The notes: generated by a model from the letters alone, not told the origin. A stretch of 64,000 nucleotides of DNA from CAWFPR01 sp963817635 (GCA_963817635.1 CAWFPR010000005.1:558001-622000); one strand, 5' to 3'. Shown: positions 45,310 to 56,621, numbered from the stretch's first letter. Numbers and translations: made by a program.

Positions 45310-47589
45310 TCAGGCCGGCTCGAGCCGGGCGTATCTCGCGAGCAGCTTCTTCACGCCGACGGTGTTGAAGCGCACGGTGACCTTCATGTCGTCGTTGTGC
45401 TCTTCTACGGCAATCACGCTGCCGACGCCGAACTGCGCGTGGCGCACGCGCATGCCCGGCCGGAGCCCGGAGCCCGACTGGTCCTCGTTCTCGTAGCTGT
45501 AGGCCGGCTCGGCTTCCCTGAAGCGGCCGCCGCCCTTCCCCTTGCGCCCGTACGGGTTCGTCCTGAACTCGTAGTGCCCGTGGTTGAGTGCCCCCTGGTA
45601 CGGCGAGACGAAGGCCGGCGTGATGCGTTCGACGAGCTCCGCGGGAATCTCGTCGAGGAACCGCGACGGCTCGGTTGACTGGTACTCGCCGAACACCCGC
45701 CGCCGCGCGGCGCTCGTCAGGATCAGCTTCGACTCGGCGCGGGTGAGTCCGACGTAGCACAGGCGTCGTTCCTCCTCGAGCTCCTCCTCGTCCTCGCTGG
45801 AGCGCGAGTGCGGGAACAATCCCTCCTCGAGCCCGGCAATAATCACGGCGGGGAACTCCAGGCCCTTGGCCGCGTGCATCGTCATCATCCACACCCTGGC
45901 CTCGCGCGTGCCGGATTCCTCGTCGGCCTCGGACAGCAGGGACAGGCGATCCACGAACCCGCCGAGTGACGCTTCCTGTTCGCGCGTCTCGTATTCGCGC
46001 GCCGCCGAGACCAGCTCCATCAGGTTCTCGATGCGCTCGCTGGCTTCCTCGCTGTTCTCATCGCGGAGCGCCTGCAGATAGCCGGTCTGGTCGAGCATCT
46101 TGCCCATCGTGATCGACACGGGATCCTGACGCGCGACTTCGGCCAGGCCCGTCAGCAGGTCGCGGAACACACGGAGCGACGAGGTCGCCCGCGACGTGAG
46201 CTTGCCGTCTTCGACCGCGTAGACGAGCTTCGCCCACAGCGAGCGCGCAGAGCTGATCTCCTGGAGTCCGGCGGCGATCAGCGGCGGCGCGTCGGCGATG
46301 ACGGCGTTCGGATCGATCGCCTGGAGCGAGTCCATCACGCCCTTTCCCACGCCGCGTGCCGGGACGTTGATCACGCGCCTCAGGCTCACGTCGTCGTGCG
46401 GGTTCATGATCAGCTTGAGGTAGGCGAGCGCGTCCTTGATTTCCTTGCGCTCGTAGAACCGTACGCCGCCGATGATCTTGTAGGGGATACCTTCGCGCAT
46501 CAGCGAGTCTTCGATCGCGCGCGACTGGGCGTTGGTCCGGTACAGCACCGCGGTCGTGGCGTCGAAGTCCTCGAGGCGGAGGGCCTTGATCGATCGCGTG
46601 ATGAAGTCGGCCTCCTCGAGTTCGTCGTTCCCGCGGAAGTAGACGATTTTCGATCCACCCCTGCGGTCGGTCCACAGCCGTTTGTCCTTGCGATTGCGGT
46701 TCTGGCTGATGACGGCGGACGCCGCGTCGAGGATGGTCTGCGTCGAGCGGTAGTTCTGCTCGAGCTTCACCACCTTCGCTTCGCCGAAGTCCTGCTCGAA
46801 GTCGAGGATGTTGCGCAGGTCGGCGCCGCGCCACTTGTAGATGGACTGATCCGGATCGCCGACCACGGCGAGGTTTCTGTGGAGACCGGCGAGACGCCGA
46901 ATCAACAGGTACTGCGGGCGGTTCGTGTCCTGGTACTCGTCCACCATCACGTACTTGAACTTCTGCGCGTAGAAGTTCCGGACCTGCTCGCACGTTTCGA
47001 ACAACTCGACGGTCTTCAGGAGGAGATCGTCGAAGTCGAGCGCATTGGCGTCCTTCAACGCGGTGAGGTACCGCTCGTAGATCTTCGCGATCTGCTCGTC
47101 GCGGATGTTCCAGGAGCCGCGCAGCGACTCCGGGCCCTCCATGCGGTTCTTCGCCTGGCTGATACGCGAGAGCGCGGCCCGCGGCGGCACGAGCTTGTCG
47201 TCGATCCCGAGGTCGCGCTGCGCATGCTTGACGACGGCCACCTGGTCGGAGGAGTCGTAGATGACGAAGTCGCGCGAGAGACCGATCTTCGGCGCCTCGC
47301 GCCGCAGGAGCCTGGCGCAGAGTGAATGAAACGTGGAGAGCCACACGCGGCTCGAGGCGGAGCCGATCAGTGCCTCGACGCGGTCCCGCATCTCCTGCGC
47401 CGCCTTGTTCGTGAAGGTGACGGCGAGCACTTCGTCCGGGCTGGCATGTCCATCGCCGATGAGATACGCGATGCGGTAGGTGATGACGCGCGTCTTGCCC
47501 GAGCCGGCGCCCGCGAGGATCAGCAGCGGCCCCTCGAGATGCAGCACCGCGTCGCGCTGTTCGGGGTTGAGTTTGTCGAGGAAGTTCAT
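45310..47589 (-). CDS. pcrA: ATP-dependent DNA helicase PcrA/UvrD
   Basis: 759 residues of SF1A helicase: Q motif LNPEQRDAVLHLEGPLLILA, Walker A AGAGSGKT, VTFTNKAAQEMRDRV, Walker B YVMVDEYQDTNRPQY, GDPDQSIYKWRGAD, LEQNYRST, MTMHAAKGLEFPAV and VGLTRAESKL. The C-terminal Tudor-like domain (GMRVRHAQFGVGSVIAVEEH) binds RNA polymerase in PcrA. It unwinds DNA in repair and rolling-circle replication. A TATAAT box (47608-47603) sits about 14 nt upstream of the ATG, next to a heptad array, so the transcript would have almost no leader. Confidence 0.95.
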   Translation of the reverse strand: MNFLDKLNPEQRDAVLHLEGPLLILAGAGSGKTRVITYRIAYLIGDGHASPDEVLAVTFTNKAAQEMRDRVEALIGSASSRVWLSTFHSLCARLLRREAPKIGLSRDFVIYDSSDQVAVVKHAQRDLGIDDKLVPPRAALSRISQAKNRMEGPESLRGSWNIRDEQIAKIYERYLTALKDANALDFDDLLLKTVELFETCEQVRNFYAQKFKYVMVDEYQDTNRPQYLLIRRLAGLHRNLAVVGDPDQSIYKWRGADLRNILDFEQDFGEAKVVKLEQNYRSTQTILDAASAVISQNRNRKDKRLWTDRRGGSKIVYFRGNDELEEADFITRSIKALRLEDFDATTAVLYRTNAQSRAIEDSLMREGIPYKIIGGVRFYERKEIKDALAYLKLIMNPHDDVSLRRVINVPARGVGKGVMDSLQAIDPNAVIADAPPLIAAGLQEISSARSLWAKLVYAVEDGKLTSRATSSLRVFRDLLTGLAEVARQDPVSITMGKMLDQTGYLQALRDENSEEASERIENLMELVSAAREYETREQEASLGGFVDRLSLLSEADEESGTREARVWMMTMHAAKGLEFPAVIIAGLEEGLFPHSRSSEDEEELEEERRLCYVGLTRAESKLILTSAARRRVFGEYQSTEPSRFLDEIPAELVERITPAFVSPYQGALNHGHYEFRTNPYGRKGKGGGRFREAEPAYSYENEDQSGSGLRPGMRVRHAQFGVGSVIAVEEHNDDMKVTVRFNTVGVKKLLARYARLEPA

Positions 47590-47610
47590 GGGGGGAACTC
47601 TGATTATAGT

Positions 47611-47708
<98 letters not shown>

Positions 47709-47727
47709 TCGACCGAGACCCGCGCGC

Positions 47728-48111
47728 CTAGCAAGATTCGTCCCTGCGTGGCTTGAGCGATCTCGCGAGACCGTGTAGCAACTGGCCGACGCGGGTGAGG
47801 TGCCCCCTCACCGGATCCACATCTTTCGAGGCGAGGAAGCCGAGTCGGACGCAGACCTCGAGGTGCGTTTCCAGTTCGGAGAGCGACCCCTGAGCTATCC
47901 GGACATGGTTCAAGTAGCGCCCTCCAGGTCCGTTGCCCTGTCCTTCCGCGACGTTGGCAGGAATGGACACGGCCGCACGGCGGATCTGCCGGCGGAGATC
48001 GAATCTCTCTGACTCTGGCAGGCGTCCGGACAAGGGATAGACCGCTAGAACCAGGTCCATCGCCGCTCGCCACGCGTCGAGATCCCGGTAGCTTTGGATC
48101 CGCGAACTCAC
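47728..48111 (-). CDS. Four-helix-bundle protein (23S rRNA intervening-sequence protein family)
   Basis: 127 residues. IQSYRDLDAWRAAMDLVLAV, then RFDLRRQIRRAAVSIPANVA with EGQG, and ARSLKPRRD near the end are the family signature (S23/TIGR02436). The fold is a four-helix bundle that can bind nucleic acid. Members were first found in insertions of 23S rRNA genes but are common elsewhere. Here there is no rRNA nearby, and both sides are heptad-rich gaps. Function is unknown. Confidence 0.85.
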   Translation of the reverse strand: MSSRIQSYRDLDAWRAAMDLVLAVYPLSGRLPESERFDLRRQIRRAAVSIPANVAEGQGNGPGGRYLNHVRIAQGSLSELETHLEVCVRLGFLASKDVDPVRGHLTRVGQLLHGLARSLKPRRDESC

Positions 48112-48255
48112 CGTTACTCACTTTCTGCAACCCGCGAAACCAAGAACATCGCAGGTCCTGCGACATCCGCCCGCTACACGCGGAGGTAGCGGTGTGCCGG
48201 CCCTGCTGACGCAACAGCCGAGCCATCCTCCGGCGACGAGCCAACCGTCCGCCCC

Positions 48256-48330
48256 CGACTACCGACCAGCGACCACGAGCACTACCGACTCGCGGTACGA
48301 CGCGGAGAGCGGAGCGCGGAGAGCGGAGAG
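48256..48330. repeat. Heptad repeat array, locus K
   Basis: CGACTAC, CGACCAG, CGACCAC begin at 48256, drift through diverged units, then become CGGAGAG, CGGAGCG, CGGAGAG, CGGAGAG (48303-48330). Two different repeat families thus merge in one gap upstream of leuC. The rest of the gap (48112-48255) shows nothing recognisable. Confidence 0.75.
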
Positions 48331-48360
48331 CGCCGCCTTGTAGTACCATCGGCGCTCCAC

Positions 48361-49770
48361 ATGTCATCGACCCTCTTCGAGAAAGTCTGGCGCGCGCATA
48401 CCGTCCGTCGTCTCCCGAACGGGCAGACGCAGCTGTTTGTCGGGCTCCACCTCATCCACGAGGTCACCACGCCGCAGGCGTTCGACATGCTCCGCGCGCG
48501 CGGGTGGCCCGTGCGCTACCCGGATCGAACCGTCGGGACCGTCGATCACATCGTCCCCACGCGCGATCAGCGGCGGCCGTTCCTGGACGTCATGGCCGAG
48601 GACATGCTCTCGGCGCTGGAACGCAACTGCCGCGAGGCAGGCGTGCGGCTCTTCGATCTGCCGAGCGGCGAGCAGGGCATCGTTCATGTGATCGGGCCCG
48701 AGCTGGGGCTGACGCAGCCCGGGATGACCATCGCGTGCGGCGACAGCCACACGTCGACCCATGGTGCCTTCGGCGCCGTGGCGTTCGGCATCGGCACCTC
48801 GCAGGTTCGCGACGTCCTCGCGTCCCAGTGCCTGGCCATCGATGCCCTGAAGGTCCGGCGCATCAACGTGCGGGGCCGTTTGGGGCGCGGCGTGTATGCG
48901 AAAGACGTGATTCTCGAGATCATCCGCCGGCTCGGCGTGAACGGCGGCGTCGGCTACGCATACGAGTACGCCGGGGACACGATCGAGCGGATGTCGATGG
49001 ACGAGCGGATGACGATCTGCAACATGTCGATCGAAGGGGGGGCGCGGGTCGGCTACGTCAACCCTGACGAGACGACGTTCGACTACCTGCGGGGCCGGCG
49101 TTTCGCGCCGCAGGGCGACGCCTTCGATCGGGCGTGCGCCTGGTGGCGCTCGATGGCCTCCGATCCGGACGCCGCGTACGACGATCAGGTCGAGCTCGAT
49201 GCGGCGGCGATCCGGCCGACCGTCACGTGGGGCATCAATCCGGGGCAATCCGTCCCGGTGGACGAGGCGATTCCGTCACCCGGCCAGACTGGATCCGGTG
49301 ACGACGCGTCGCTCGCCGAAGCGCTCGAGTTCATGGGGTTTCATCCGGGCGCTGGCGTGCTGGGCACCCGCATCGACGTCGCGTTCGTCGGCTCGTGCAC
49401 GAACGGCCGCCTGTCCGATCTGCGGGAAGCGGCGCGCATCGTCCGCGGACGGTCCGTCGCGCCCCACGTGACCGCCATCGTGGTGCCGGGTTCGCAGCAC
49501 GTGCGCGCGGCGGCCGAACGCGAGGGGCTCGACCGGGTCTTCGTCGAGGCGGGCTTCGAGTGGCGCGGGGCCGGCTGTTCGATGTGCCTCGCGATGAACC
49601 CCGATCGCCTCGAAGGCAGCCAGATCTGCGCCTCGTCGTCCAACCGCAACTTCAAGGGACGCCAGGGCAGTCCGACCGGGCGGACGCTGCTCATGAGTCC
49701 GGCGATGGTGGCGGCGGCCGCCGTGGCCGGCGAAATCGTCGACGTGCGGGAGTTCGCGAATGCCGACTGA
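48361..49770 (+). CDS. leuC: 3-isopropylmalate dehydratase large subunit
   Basis: 469 residues with the aconitase-family [4Fe-4S] ligands: GSCTNGRLSDLREAARIV and GAGCSMCLAMNPD. Other motifs are TVDHIVPTRDQ, IACGDSHTSTHGAFGAVAFG and KGRQGSPTGRTLLMSPAMVA. With LeuD it converts 2-isopropylmalate to 3-isopropylmalate in leucine biosynthesis. It overlaps leuD by 11 nt. Confidence 0.97.
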   Translation: MSSTLFEKVWRAHTVRRLPNGQTQLFVGLHLIHEVTTPQAFDMLRARGWPVRYPDRTVGTVDHIVPTRDQRRPFLDVMAEDMLSALERNCREAGVRLFDLPSGEQGIVHVIGPELGLTQPGMTIACGDSHTSTHGAFGAVAFGIGTSQVRDVLASQCLAIDALKVRRINVRGRLGRGVYAKDVILEIIRRLGVNGGVGYAYEYAGDTIERMSMDERMTICNMSIEGGARVGYVNPDETTFDYLRGRRFAPQGDAFDRACAWWRSMASDPDAAYDDQVELDAAAIRPTVTWGINPGQSVPVDEAIPSPGQTGSGDDASLAEALEFMGFHPGAGVLGTRIDVAFVGSCTNGRLSDLREAARIVRGRSVAPHVTAIVVPGSQHVRAAAEREGLDRVFVEAGFEWRGAGCSMCLAMNPDRLEGSQICASSSNRNFKGRQGSPTGRTLLMSPAMVAAAAVAGEIVDVREFANAD

Positions 49771-50353
49771 CACGATTGCGCACGTGCGCGGACGCGGATT
49801 GCCGCTCCCGGGCGACAACATCGACACCGACCGGATCATTCCGGCGCGCTTCCTGCGGTCGGTGACGTTCGAAGGTCTCGAGGATCACCTCTTCGAGGAC
49901 GATCGCGCCCAGGCCGAGGGGCACCCGATCGATCGGCCGGAATTTGCGGGCGCGTCGATCCTCGTCGTCAACACGAACTTCGGGTGCGGCTCCTCCCGGG
50001 AACACGCGCCGCAGGCCATACGCCGTCGCGGCTTCCGCGCCGTTGTCGGCCAGTCGTTCTCGGAGATCTTCTTCGGCAACTCCGTCGCGCTCGGGCTGCC
50101 GTGCGTCTCTGCGGCGCCCGGCGCGATTACCTCGCTGATGACCGCGATCGAAGCCGATCCCATGATCGAGCTGACGATCGACCTCGAGGCGATGACGGTG
50201 GCGTGCGGCGCCGGACGCCACGACATCGCGCTGCCGGCCGCGGCACGGGATTCGTTCCTGGCGGGCACCTGGGACGCGACAGCGCTCCTGCTCGACAGGT
50301 TCGACGAGGTCGAGGCGGTCGCGCGCCGGCTCCCCTACATCAGCGGCTGGTAG
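49760..50353 (+). CDS. leuD: 3-isopropylmalate dehydratase small subunit
   Basis: 197 residues with GDNIDTDRIIPARFLRSVTF, VNTNFGCGSSREHAPQAIRR and FRAVVGQSFSEIFFGNSVAL, the swivel domain of the enzyme. It completes the LeuC active site. The leuB gene for the next step is not in this window. Confidence 0.97.
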   Translation: MPTDTIAHVRGRGLPLPGDNIDTDRIIPARFLRSVTFEGLEDHLFEDDRAQAEGHPIDRPEFAGASILVVNTNFGCGSSREHAPQAIRRRGFRAVVGQSFSEIFFGNSVALGLPCVSAAPGAITSLMTAIEADPMIELTIDLEAMTVACGAGRHDIALPAAARDSFLAGTWDATALLLDRFDEVEAVARRLPYISGW

Positions 50354-50360
50354 TCGCCGG

Positions 50361-51249
50361 TCAGGGCTCGGCCCGGTAGGCGTCCGCCACGGCCAGGAAC
50401 GCGGCGGCCGCCCGGGACATCTCGCCTCCTTTTCTGAACACGATCCGCACCGACCGGCGGGCACCGAGCGACGGGATGCTGACGGCCGCGAGATCGCCCC
50501 GCGCGATTTCAGTCAGCGCGCACCGCCGGGGCAGCACCGCCACTCCCACGCCCCATCTCCACCGCCCGCTTGATTCCGTCGAGGCTGGGCAGGGAGATCT
50601 GGATGTTGAGGGACGCGTGACGCCGTTCGTACAGCCGCAACACGCGCTCGCGCGCGGGGGAGGGGTCGTTGTGGGCAATGACGGTCTCGCGGCCGACCTC
50701 CTCGATGGTGACCCGCCGGCGCGAGGCGAGCGGGTGCGCGGGGTGGGTCAGCAGCACGAGCTGGTCGGTGCCGAGCGCAATCGAGCGGAGCGCCTTGTCG
50801 GGCGGCTGAAACGTGAGGATGCCGAAATCCAGGCTGCGCGCGAGCAGTTCGGTCGAGATCTGCCGGGAGGGCACGCGCCGCACCTCCACGGTGGCCTGCG
50901 GATGCGCCTGGGCGAAGCGCTGGACCAGCGGCAGCACGGAATGCACGGCGGCCTCGTTGGCGCCGATGACGACCCGCCCCCGGCGCACCTGCTGCAGCTC
51001 GCGCACGGCCGCGCCGGCATCGGCGGCCATCCGCAGGAGCCGCGACGCGTGCTCCAGGAGCAGGACTCCCGCCTCCGTGAGGGCGCCGTTGCGCGACGCC
51101 CGGTCGAAGAGCCGATCGCCGATCTCGTCCTCGAGCCTGCGGATCGCCTGGCTCACGGCCGGCTGGGTGCGATGAAGCTTTCTGGCGGCCCGGGAGAAGC
51201 TCCGTTCCGCCGCGACGAGCTCGAACGTGTGAAGGTCCTGCAGTTGCAT
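50361..51249 (-). CDS. LysR-family transcriptional regulator, with a frame break
   Basis: 295 residues after removing one G in the run at 50551-50554. The N-terminal winged helix (LHTFELVAAERSFSRAARKL, RTQPAVSQAIRRLEDEIGDR) is typical, followed by the ligand-binding domain (VVIGANEAAVHSVLPLVQRF). The second frame supplies GVGVAVLPRRCALTEIARGD and the C-terminus. It lies between leuD and leuA, divergent from leuA, so control of leucine genes in response to a pathway metabolite is likely, as in other LysR systems. Confidence 0.9.
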
Positions 51250-51254
51250 AAGCA

Positions 51255-51290
51255 GTTCTAATCATAAATCAATAACTATAAATTGGACGA
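51255..51290. promoter_or_regulatory. AT-rich divergent control region between the LysR gene and leuA
   Basis: The stretch around ATCATAAATCAATAACTATA is far more AT-rich than its surroundings and contains T-N11-A arrangements and imperfect dyads expected of LysR binding sites. Several overlapping -10-like hexamers (TATAAA for leuA, TATGAT for the regulator) are possible. Confidence 0.5.
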
Positions 51291-51329
51291 GCCACCCCGT
51301 CCGCTGGTACAACTGCTGCGGAGGCCGAC

Positions 51330-52572
<1,243 letters not shown>

Positions 52573-52582
52573 CGCGGCCGGG

Positions 52583-54428
52583 CTATTCCACGGTAACGCT
52601 CTTCGCCAGGTTGCGCGGCTGATCGACGTCGCAGCCGCGGCGGACGGCGATGTGGTACGCGAGCAACTGCAGCGGCACCACCATCAGCACCGGCGTCAGC
52701 AGCGGGTGCGAGTCCGGCACCGCGATCAGGAAATCGTTCTCGGGATCGAGCAGGTCGTGAATCCCGTCATGCGCCTCGGTCGTGAGCACGATCACCGACC
52801 CGCCGCGCGCCTTGGCTTCCTGGATGTTGCCGATCATCTTCTCGAACACGTGATCGTGCGGGGCGATCGTCACGACCGGCATCGCCTCGTCGATGAGCGC
52901 GATCGGCCCGTGTTTCATCTCGCCGGCCGGGTAGCCCTCCGCGTGGATGTACGAGATTTCCTTCAGCTTCAGCGCCCCCTCGAGCGCGATCGGATAGTTG
53001 ATCCCGCGGCCCAGATACAGGAAGTCGCTGCGCTGGTAGAAGCGGCGGGCGACTTCCTCGGTGATCGCCTCGGTCTTGAGCGTCTGCTCGATGAGCAGCG
53101 GCAGCTGGATCAGCGCCTCGATGTGCGGCCGCGCGACTTCCGGCGTCAGCGTCCCGCGGATCTGCCCGAGGTACATCGCCAGCAGGTGGAGCGCGACGAG
53201 CTGCGTGGTGAAGGCCTTCGTCGACGCGACGCCGATTTCCGGCCCGGCGTGCGTATAGACCGTGCCGTCGGTTTCGCGCGTGGCCATGCTGCCGACGACA
53301 TTGCAGATCGCGATGCTGCGGGCCCCCTTCTTCTTCGCCTCGCGGAGGGCCGCCAGCGTATCGGCCGTTTCGCCCGACTGCGTGATGACGATCGCGAGCG
53401 TGTGGGACGACACGATCGGGTCGCGATACCGGTACTCCGATCCGTAGTCCACATCCACGGGCACGCGCGCCAGTGATTCGATCAGGAACTTCGCCACCAG
53501 CGCCGCGTGCCACGACGTGCCGCACGCGAGGATGACGATCCGCTCGACCTCGCGCAGCGCCTGGTCGGGAATGTCGATTTCCTGCAGGAACACCTTGCCG
53601 CTCTCGACCGATGCGCGGCCGAGCACGGTCTCCCTCACGGCCCAGGGCTGCTCGAAAATCTCCTTGAGCATGAAGTGCTTGTAGCCGGCCTTCTCGGCCA
53701 TCACCGGATCCCACGAGACCCGGGTGCTCTTCTTCGAGACGGCGCGCCCCGAGTAGTCGGTGAATTCGACCCCCTGAGGGGTGATGACGGCCATCTCCTC
53801 GTCGCCGAGGAACACGACGTCGCGCGTGTGGCTCAAGATGGCTGGAATGTCGGAGGCGACGAAGAACTCGCCGTCGCCGAGCCCGACGACAATCGGCGGC
53901 CCATTGCGGACGGTGACGATCTTGTTCGGATCGTCGGCCGAAATCAGCACCAGCGCGAAGAGCCCGCGCATGTAGAGCAGCGCCCGCCGCACCGCGTTCT
54001 CCAGGCCGTCGTCGCTTCATCTCGCGCTCGACCAGGTGCGCGACGATTTCGGTGTCGGTTTCGGTGACGAAGCGGTGCCCCTCGCTCTGGAGCTGGCGCT
54101 TCAGATCCAGGTAGTTCTCGATGATGCCGTTGTGAACGACGACGATACGGCCGGTGCAGTCGCGGTGCGGGTGGGCGTTCTCCTCGGTCGGCCGCCCGTG
54201 CGTCGCCCAGCGGGTGTGCCCGATGCCGTAGTCACCGGCAATCGGGTCGCCGGCAATCACTTCCTCGAGTCGCGCCAGCTTGCCCGCGCTGCGCCGCAGC
54301 TCGATCATCCCGTTCCGCACGACCGCCACGCCGGCCGAGTCGTAGCCGCGATACTCCAGCCGGCGCAAGCCCTCGATGAGGATGGGGACGACCGGCTTTT
54401 GACCGATGTAGCCGATGATGCCGCACAT
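52583..54428 (-). CDS. glmS: Glucosamine-6-phosphate synthase (isomerizing), with a frame break
   Basis: 614 residues after removing one base at about 54014. The N-terminal glutaminase has the catalytic Cys in MCGIIGYIG, then RLEYRGYDSAGVA, GHTRWATHG and VVHNGIIENY. In the second frame follow two SIS domains (ACGTSWHAALVAKFLIE, ITQSGETADTLAALREAKKK, TKAFTTQLVAL) and the C-terminus DVDQPRNLAKSVTVE, where the terminal residues are conserved. It makes glucosamine-6-phosphate from fructose-6-phosphate and glutamine for peptidoglycan and LPS. It lies next to glmU. Confidence 0.97.
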
Positions 54429-54443
54429 GTTTCAGTCCTTTAT

Positions 54444-54471
54444 GTCAGTCGCCAGTCGCCAGTCGCCAGTC
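54444..54471. repeat. Heptad repeat array, locus L
   Basis: GTCAGTC followed by three GCCAGTC units lies between glmU and glmS. A related pair GACCAGC, GACTAGC starts at 54494 and overlaps the glmU stop codon. Confidence 0.85.
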
Positions 54472-54502
54472 GTACCCATGACTGACGGTTCACGACCAGC
54501 GA

Positions 54503-55879
54503 CTAGCGACGGTTCTTCTTCGTCACCCAACCTTCTTTGTTCACCTGCTTGCCGCGGGCGATGGCGAGCGCGTTGGCCGGGACGTCGCTGGTGATGGACG
54601 ACCCGGCAGCCACGTACGCGCCCTTGCCGATGCGCACCGGGGCGATCAGCTGCGAGTCGCTGCCGATGAAGGCCCCGTCCTCGATCACCGTCTGGTGCTT
54701 GTGGACCCCGTCGTAGTTGCAGGTGATCGTTCCCGCGCCGACGTTGACCCGTTCGCCGATCGTCGCGTCGCCGAGATAGGCCAGGTGATTCGCCTTGGCG
54801 CCGCGTCCGAGCGACGTCTTCTTCAGCTCGACGAAGTTGCCGACGTGCGCCTGCTCGCCCACGTCCGACTGCGGCCGGATGTGGGCGAAGGGGCCCAGCC
54901 GGGCGCCCGAACGGACGTGCGATTCGGTGATGACGCAGTAGTTGTTGACGACCACGCCGTCGTCGATCGTGGAGTCCACGATCCGCACGCCCGAATGAAT
55001 CTCGCAGCCGCTCCCGATTTGCGTGCGCCCTTCGAGGTGCACGCCAGGATGCAGGATGGTGTCGGCGCCGACCGAGACGTCAGGGCCCACATAGGTCGCG
55101 GCCGGATCCACGATCGTCACGCCCTCGGCCATGAGCGCCTCGTTCTTCCTCGTCTTCAGCACTGCGGTCACCTCGGCCAGTTCCTTGCGGCTGTTCACAC
55201 CGAGGATTTCCCCGGGGTCGTCCAGCCGGACCGTTTCAACCGTGAGCCCGCGCGAGCGGTAGATGGCAACCAGGTCCGGCAGGTAGTACTCGCCCTGCGC
55301 GTTCGCCGAACCGACCTGGCGAAGCGCGTCGAACAGTGTCGCGACATCGAAGGCGTAGATCCCGCTGTTGATCTCGCGGATCTGCCGCTGTTCCCGGGAC
55401 GCGTCCTTGTGTTCGACGATGGCCGCGATGCAGCCGTCCTCGCGCACGATGCGGCCGTAGCCGGACGGATCGTCCATCGTCGCGGTCAGCACCGTCGCCG
55501 CCGCTCCGCTCTGTTCGTGCACCGCGCACAGCCGCTCGAGCGTCGCGGGTCGCAGCAGCGGCACGTCACCGGACAGGAGCACCACCGTTCCGCGCGCACC
55601 CTCGAGGGCGGGGGCAGCCTGGAGCAGCGCGTGGCCCGTGCCCAGTTGCGGCTCCTGCTCCGCAAATGACAGACCCGGCCGATTCCCGAGCGCCCCGATC
55701 AGGGAGTCGGCCTGGTGCCCGACGATGACCACAACGGACGCGGGAGTCAGGCTGGCGGCGGCACGGAGCACGTGATCGATGAGCGGCAGCCCGGCGGCCC
55801 GATGCAGCACTTTGGGCAGCCCGGATTTCATCCGGGTCCCCTTCCCGGCCGCAAGTACCACGATGTGGGTGTCGGACAT
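54503..55879 (-). CDS. glmU: Bifunctional GlmU (N-acetylglucosamine-1-phosphate uridyltransferase / glucosamine-1-phosphate acetyltransferase)
   Basis: 458 residues. The uridyltransferase half has VVLAAGKGTRMKSGLPKVLH, LLSGDVPLLRPATLERLC, YGRIVRE, EINSGIYAFD and GEYYLPD. The left-handed beta-helix acetyltransferase half has repeated hexapeptides, KKTSLGRGAKANHLAYLGDA and GAGTITCNYDGVHKHQTVIE. It makes UDP-GlcNAc, the common precursor of peptidoglycan and LPS. The ATG at 55879 begins MSDTHIVVLAAG; the longer frame upstream is unrelated. Confidence 0.97.
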   Translation of the reverse strand: MSDTHIVVLAAGKGTRMKSGLPKVLHRAAGLPLIDHVLRAAASLTPASVVVIVGHQADSLIGALGNRPGLSFAEQEPQLGTGHALLQAAPALEGARGTVVLLSGDVPLLRPATLERLCAVHEQSGAAATVLTATMDDPSGYGRIVREDGCIAAIVEHKDASREQRQIREINSGIYAFDVATLFDALRQVGSANAQGEYYLPDLVAIYRSRGLTVETVRLDDPGEILGVNSRKELAEVTAVLKTRKNEALMAEGVTIVDPAATYVGPDVSVGADTILHPGVHLEGRTQIGSGCEIHSGVRIVDSTIDDGVVVNNYCVITESHVRSGARLGPFAHIRPQSDVGEQAHVGNFVELKKTSLGRGAKANHLAYLGDATIGERVNVGAGTITCNYDGVHKHQTVIEDGAFIGSDSQLIAPVRIGKGAYVAAGSSITSDVPANALAIARGKQVNKEGWVTKKNRR

Positions 55880-55902
55880 GGACGACGCTAGTGTAGCCCT
55901 CG

Positions 55903-55923
55903 CGGCCGGCGACGTGCCGGCCG
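55903..55923. terminator. Hairpin between glmU and the TPR gene
   Basis: CGGCCGGC and GCCGGCCG form an 8-bp stem with a 5-nt loop just downstream of the TPR gene stop codon and before glmU. It lacks a U-tract, so it could be a weak terminator or an RNA-stability element. Confidence 0.4.
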
Positions 55924-55925
55924 AT

Positions 55926-56621
55926 TCAATGGCGGGGGCGTGACCGGCGCCGGTTCGGGGCAGGTGGCGTGTCGAGGACCGACCCGAAGGTCGACTCGGA
56001 GCGGATCGCGTCGAGGTCGGGATCCTGGCGCGCCAGCGCGCGGTTCTCCGGGTTGATGGCAATCGCGTGCCGCAGGTGATCCAGCGCCTCCCTCGTGCGG
56101 CCACGCATGCCGAGGGCGACCGCCATCGTGTAGTGGGCGTGGTCGCTGTCGGGGTCATCGCCGAGTGCGCGCTGGAGGTGGTCGAGCGCGCCGGAGTGGT
56201 CGCCGGAATTGAGGGCAACCGTCGCGGCGTAGACGCGCTCGGCCGGCGACTTCGGCACCGGTGGCTGACGGGACGTTTCGCGCTCGCAGACCCGCAGGTA
56301 GAGCCGCGCGCGTTCCAGGAGTTCGCGTTCGTCCGGGTATCCGCTCAGGACGGCGCGGAAGTAGTCCGCAGCGGCGTGGTAGTCGTGCCGCTGCAAAGCC
56401 TGTACGCCGCGTTCGTAGATGGCGACCGCCTCGTAGAAGCCGGGCTTCCGAGGCGGCGGCGGGACAGGGGGTGGAGGCGCCGGCTGAACTGGCGCGCGAC
56501 GGACGGCGACGGTCCGCCCCTTGCGCGGGGCCGGACTTGCCTTCCTGGCGGCGCGCTTGGGGGTGGCGGCCTTCTGTTTTACGGTCCGGGCGGCCTTGGC
56601 GGCCCGGCGCTGCTTCGCCAT
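55926..56621 (-). CDS. Tetratricopeptide-repeat protein with basic/proline-rich N-terminus
   Basis: 231 residues. The first about 75 are Lys/Arg/Ala-rich (RRAAKAARTVKQKAATPKRA) and then Pro-rich (PPPPVPPPPRKP), probably disordered. From about 80 there are TPR-like helices (FYEAVAIYERGVQALQRHDY, ALDHLQRALGDDPDSDHAHY, ALDHLRHAIAINPENRAL) ending in a stretch like DPDLDAIRSESTFGSVL. The protein is probably a cytoplasmic scaffold. The ATG at 56621 begins MAKQRRAAKAA. I do not recognise a specific family. Confidence 0.75.
   Translation of the reverse strand: MAKQRRAAKAARTVKQKAATPKRAARKASPAPRKGRTVAVRRAPVQPAPPPPVPPPPRKPGFYEAVAIYERGVQALQRHDYHAAADYFRAVLSGYPDERELLERARLYLRVCERETSRQPPVPKSPAERVYAATVALNSGDHSGALDHLQRALGDDPDSDHAHYTMAVALGMRGRTREALDHLRHAIAINPENRALARQDPDLDAIRSESTFGSVLDTPPAPNRRRSRPRH

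Noticed and set aside
42521..45892. A 1,123-codon open frame antisense to gyrA and the end of gyrB
   Set aside because: Composition-driven shadow; the plus strand carries unmistakable gyrase motifs.
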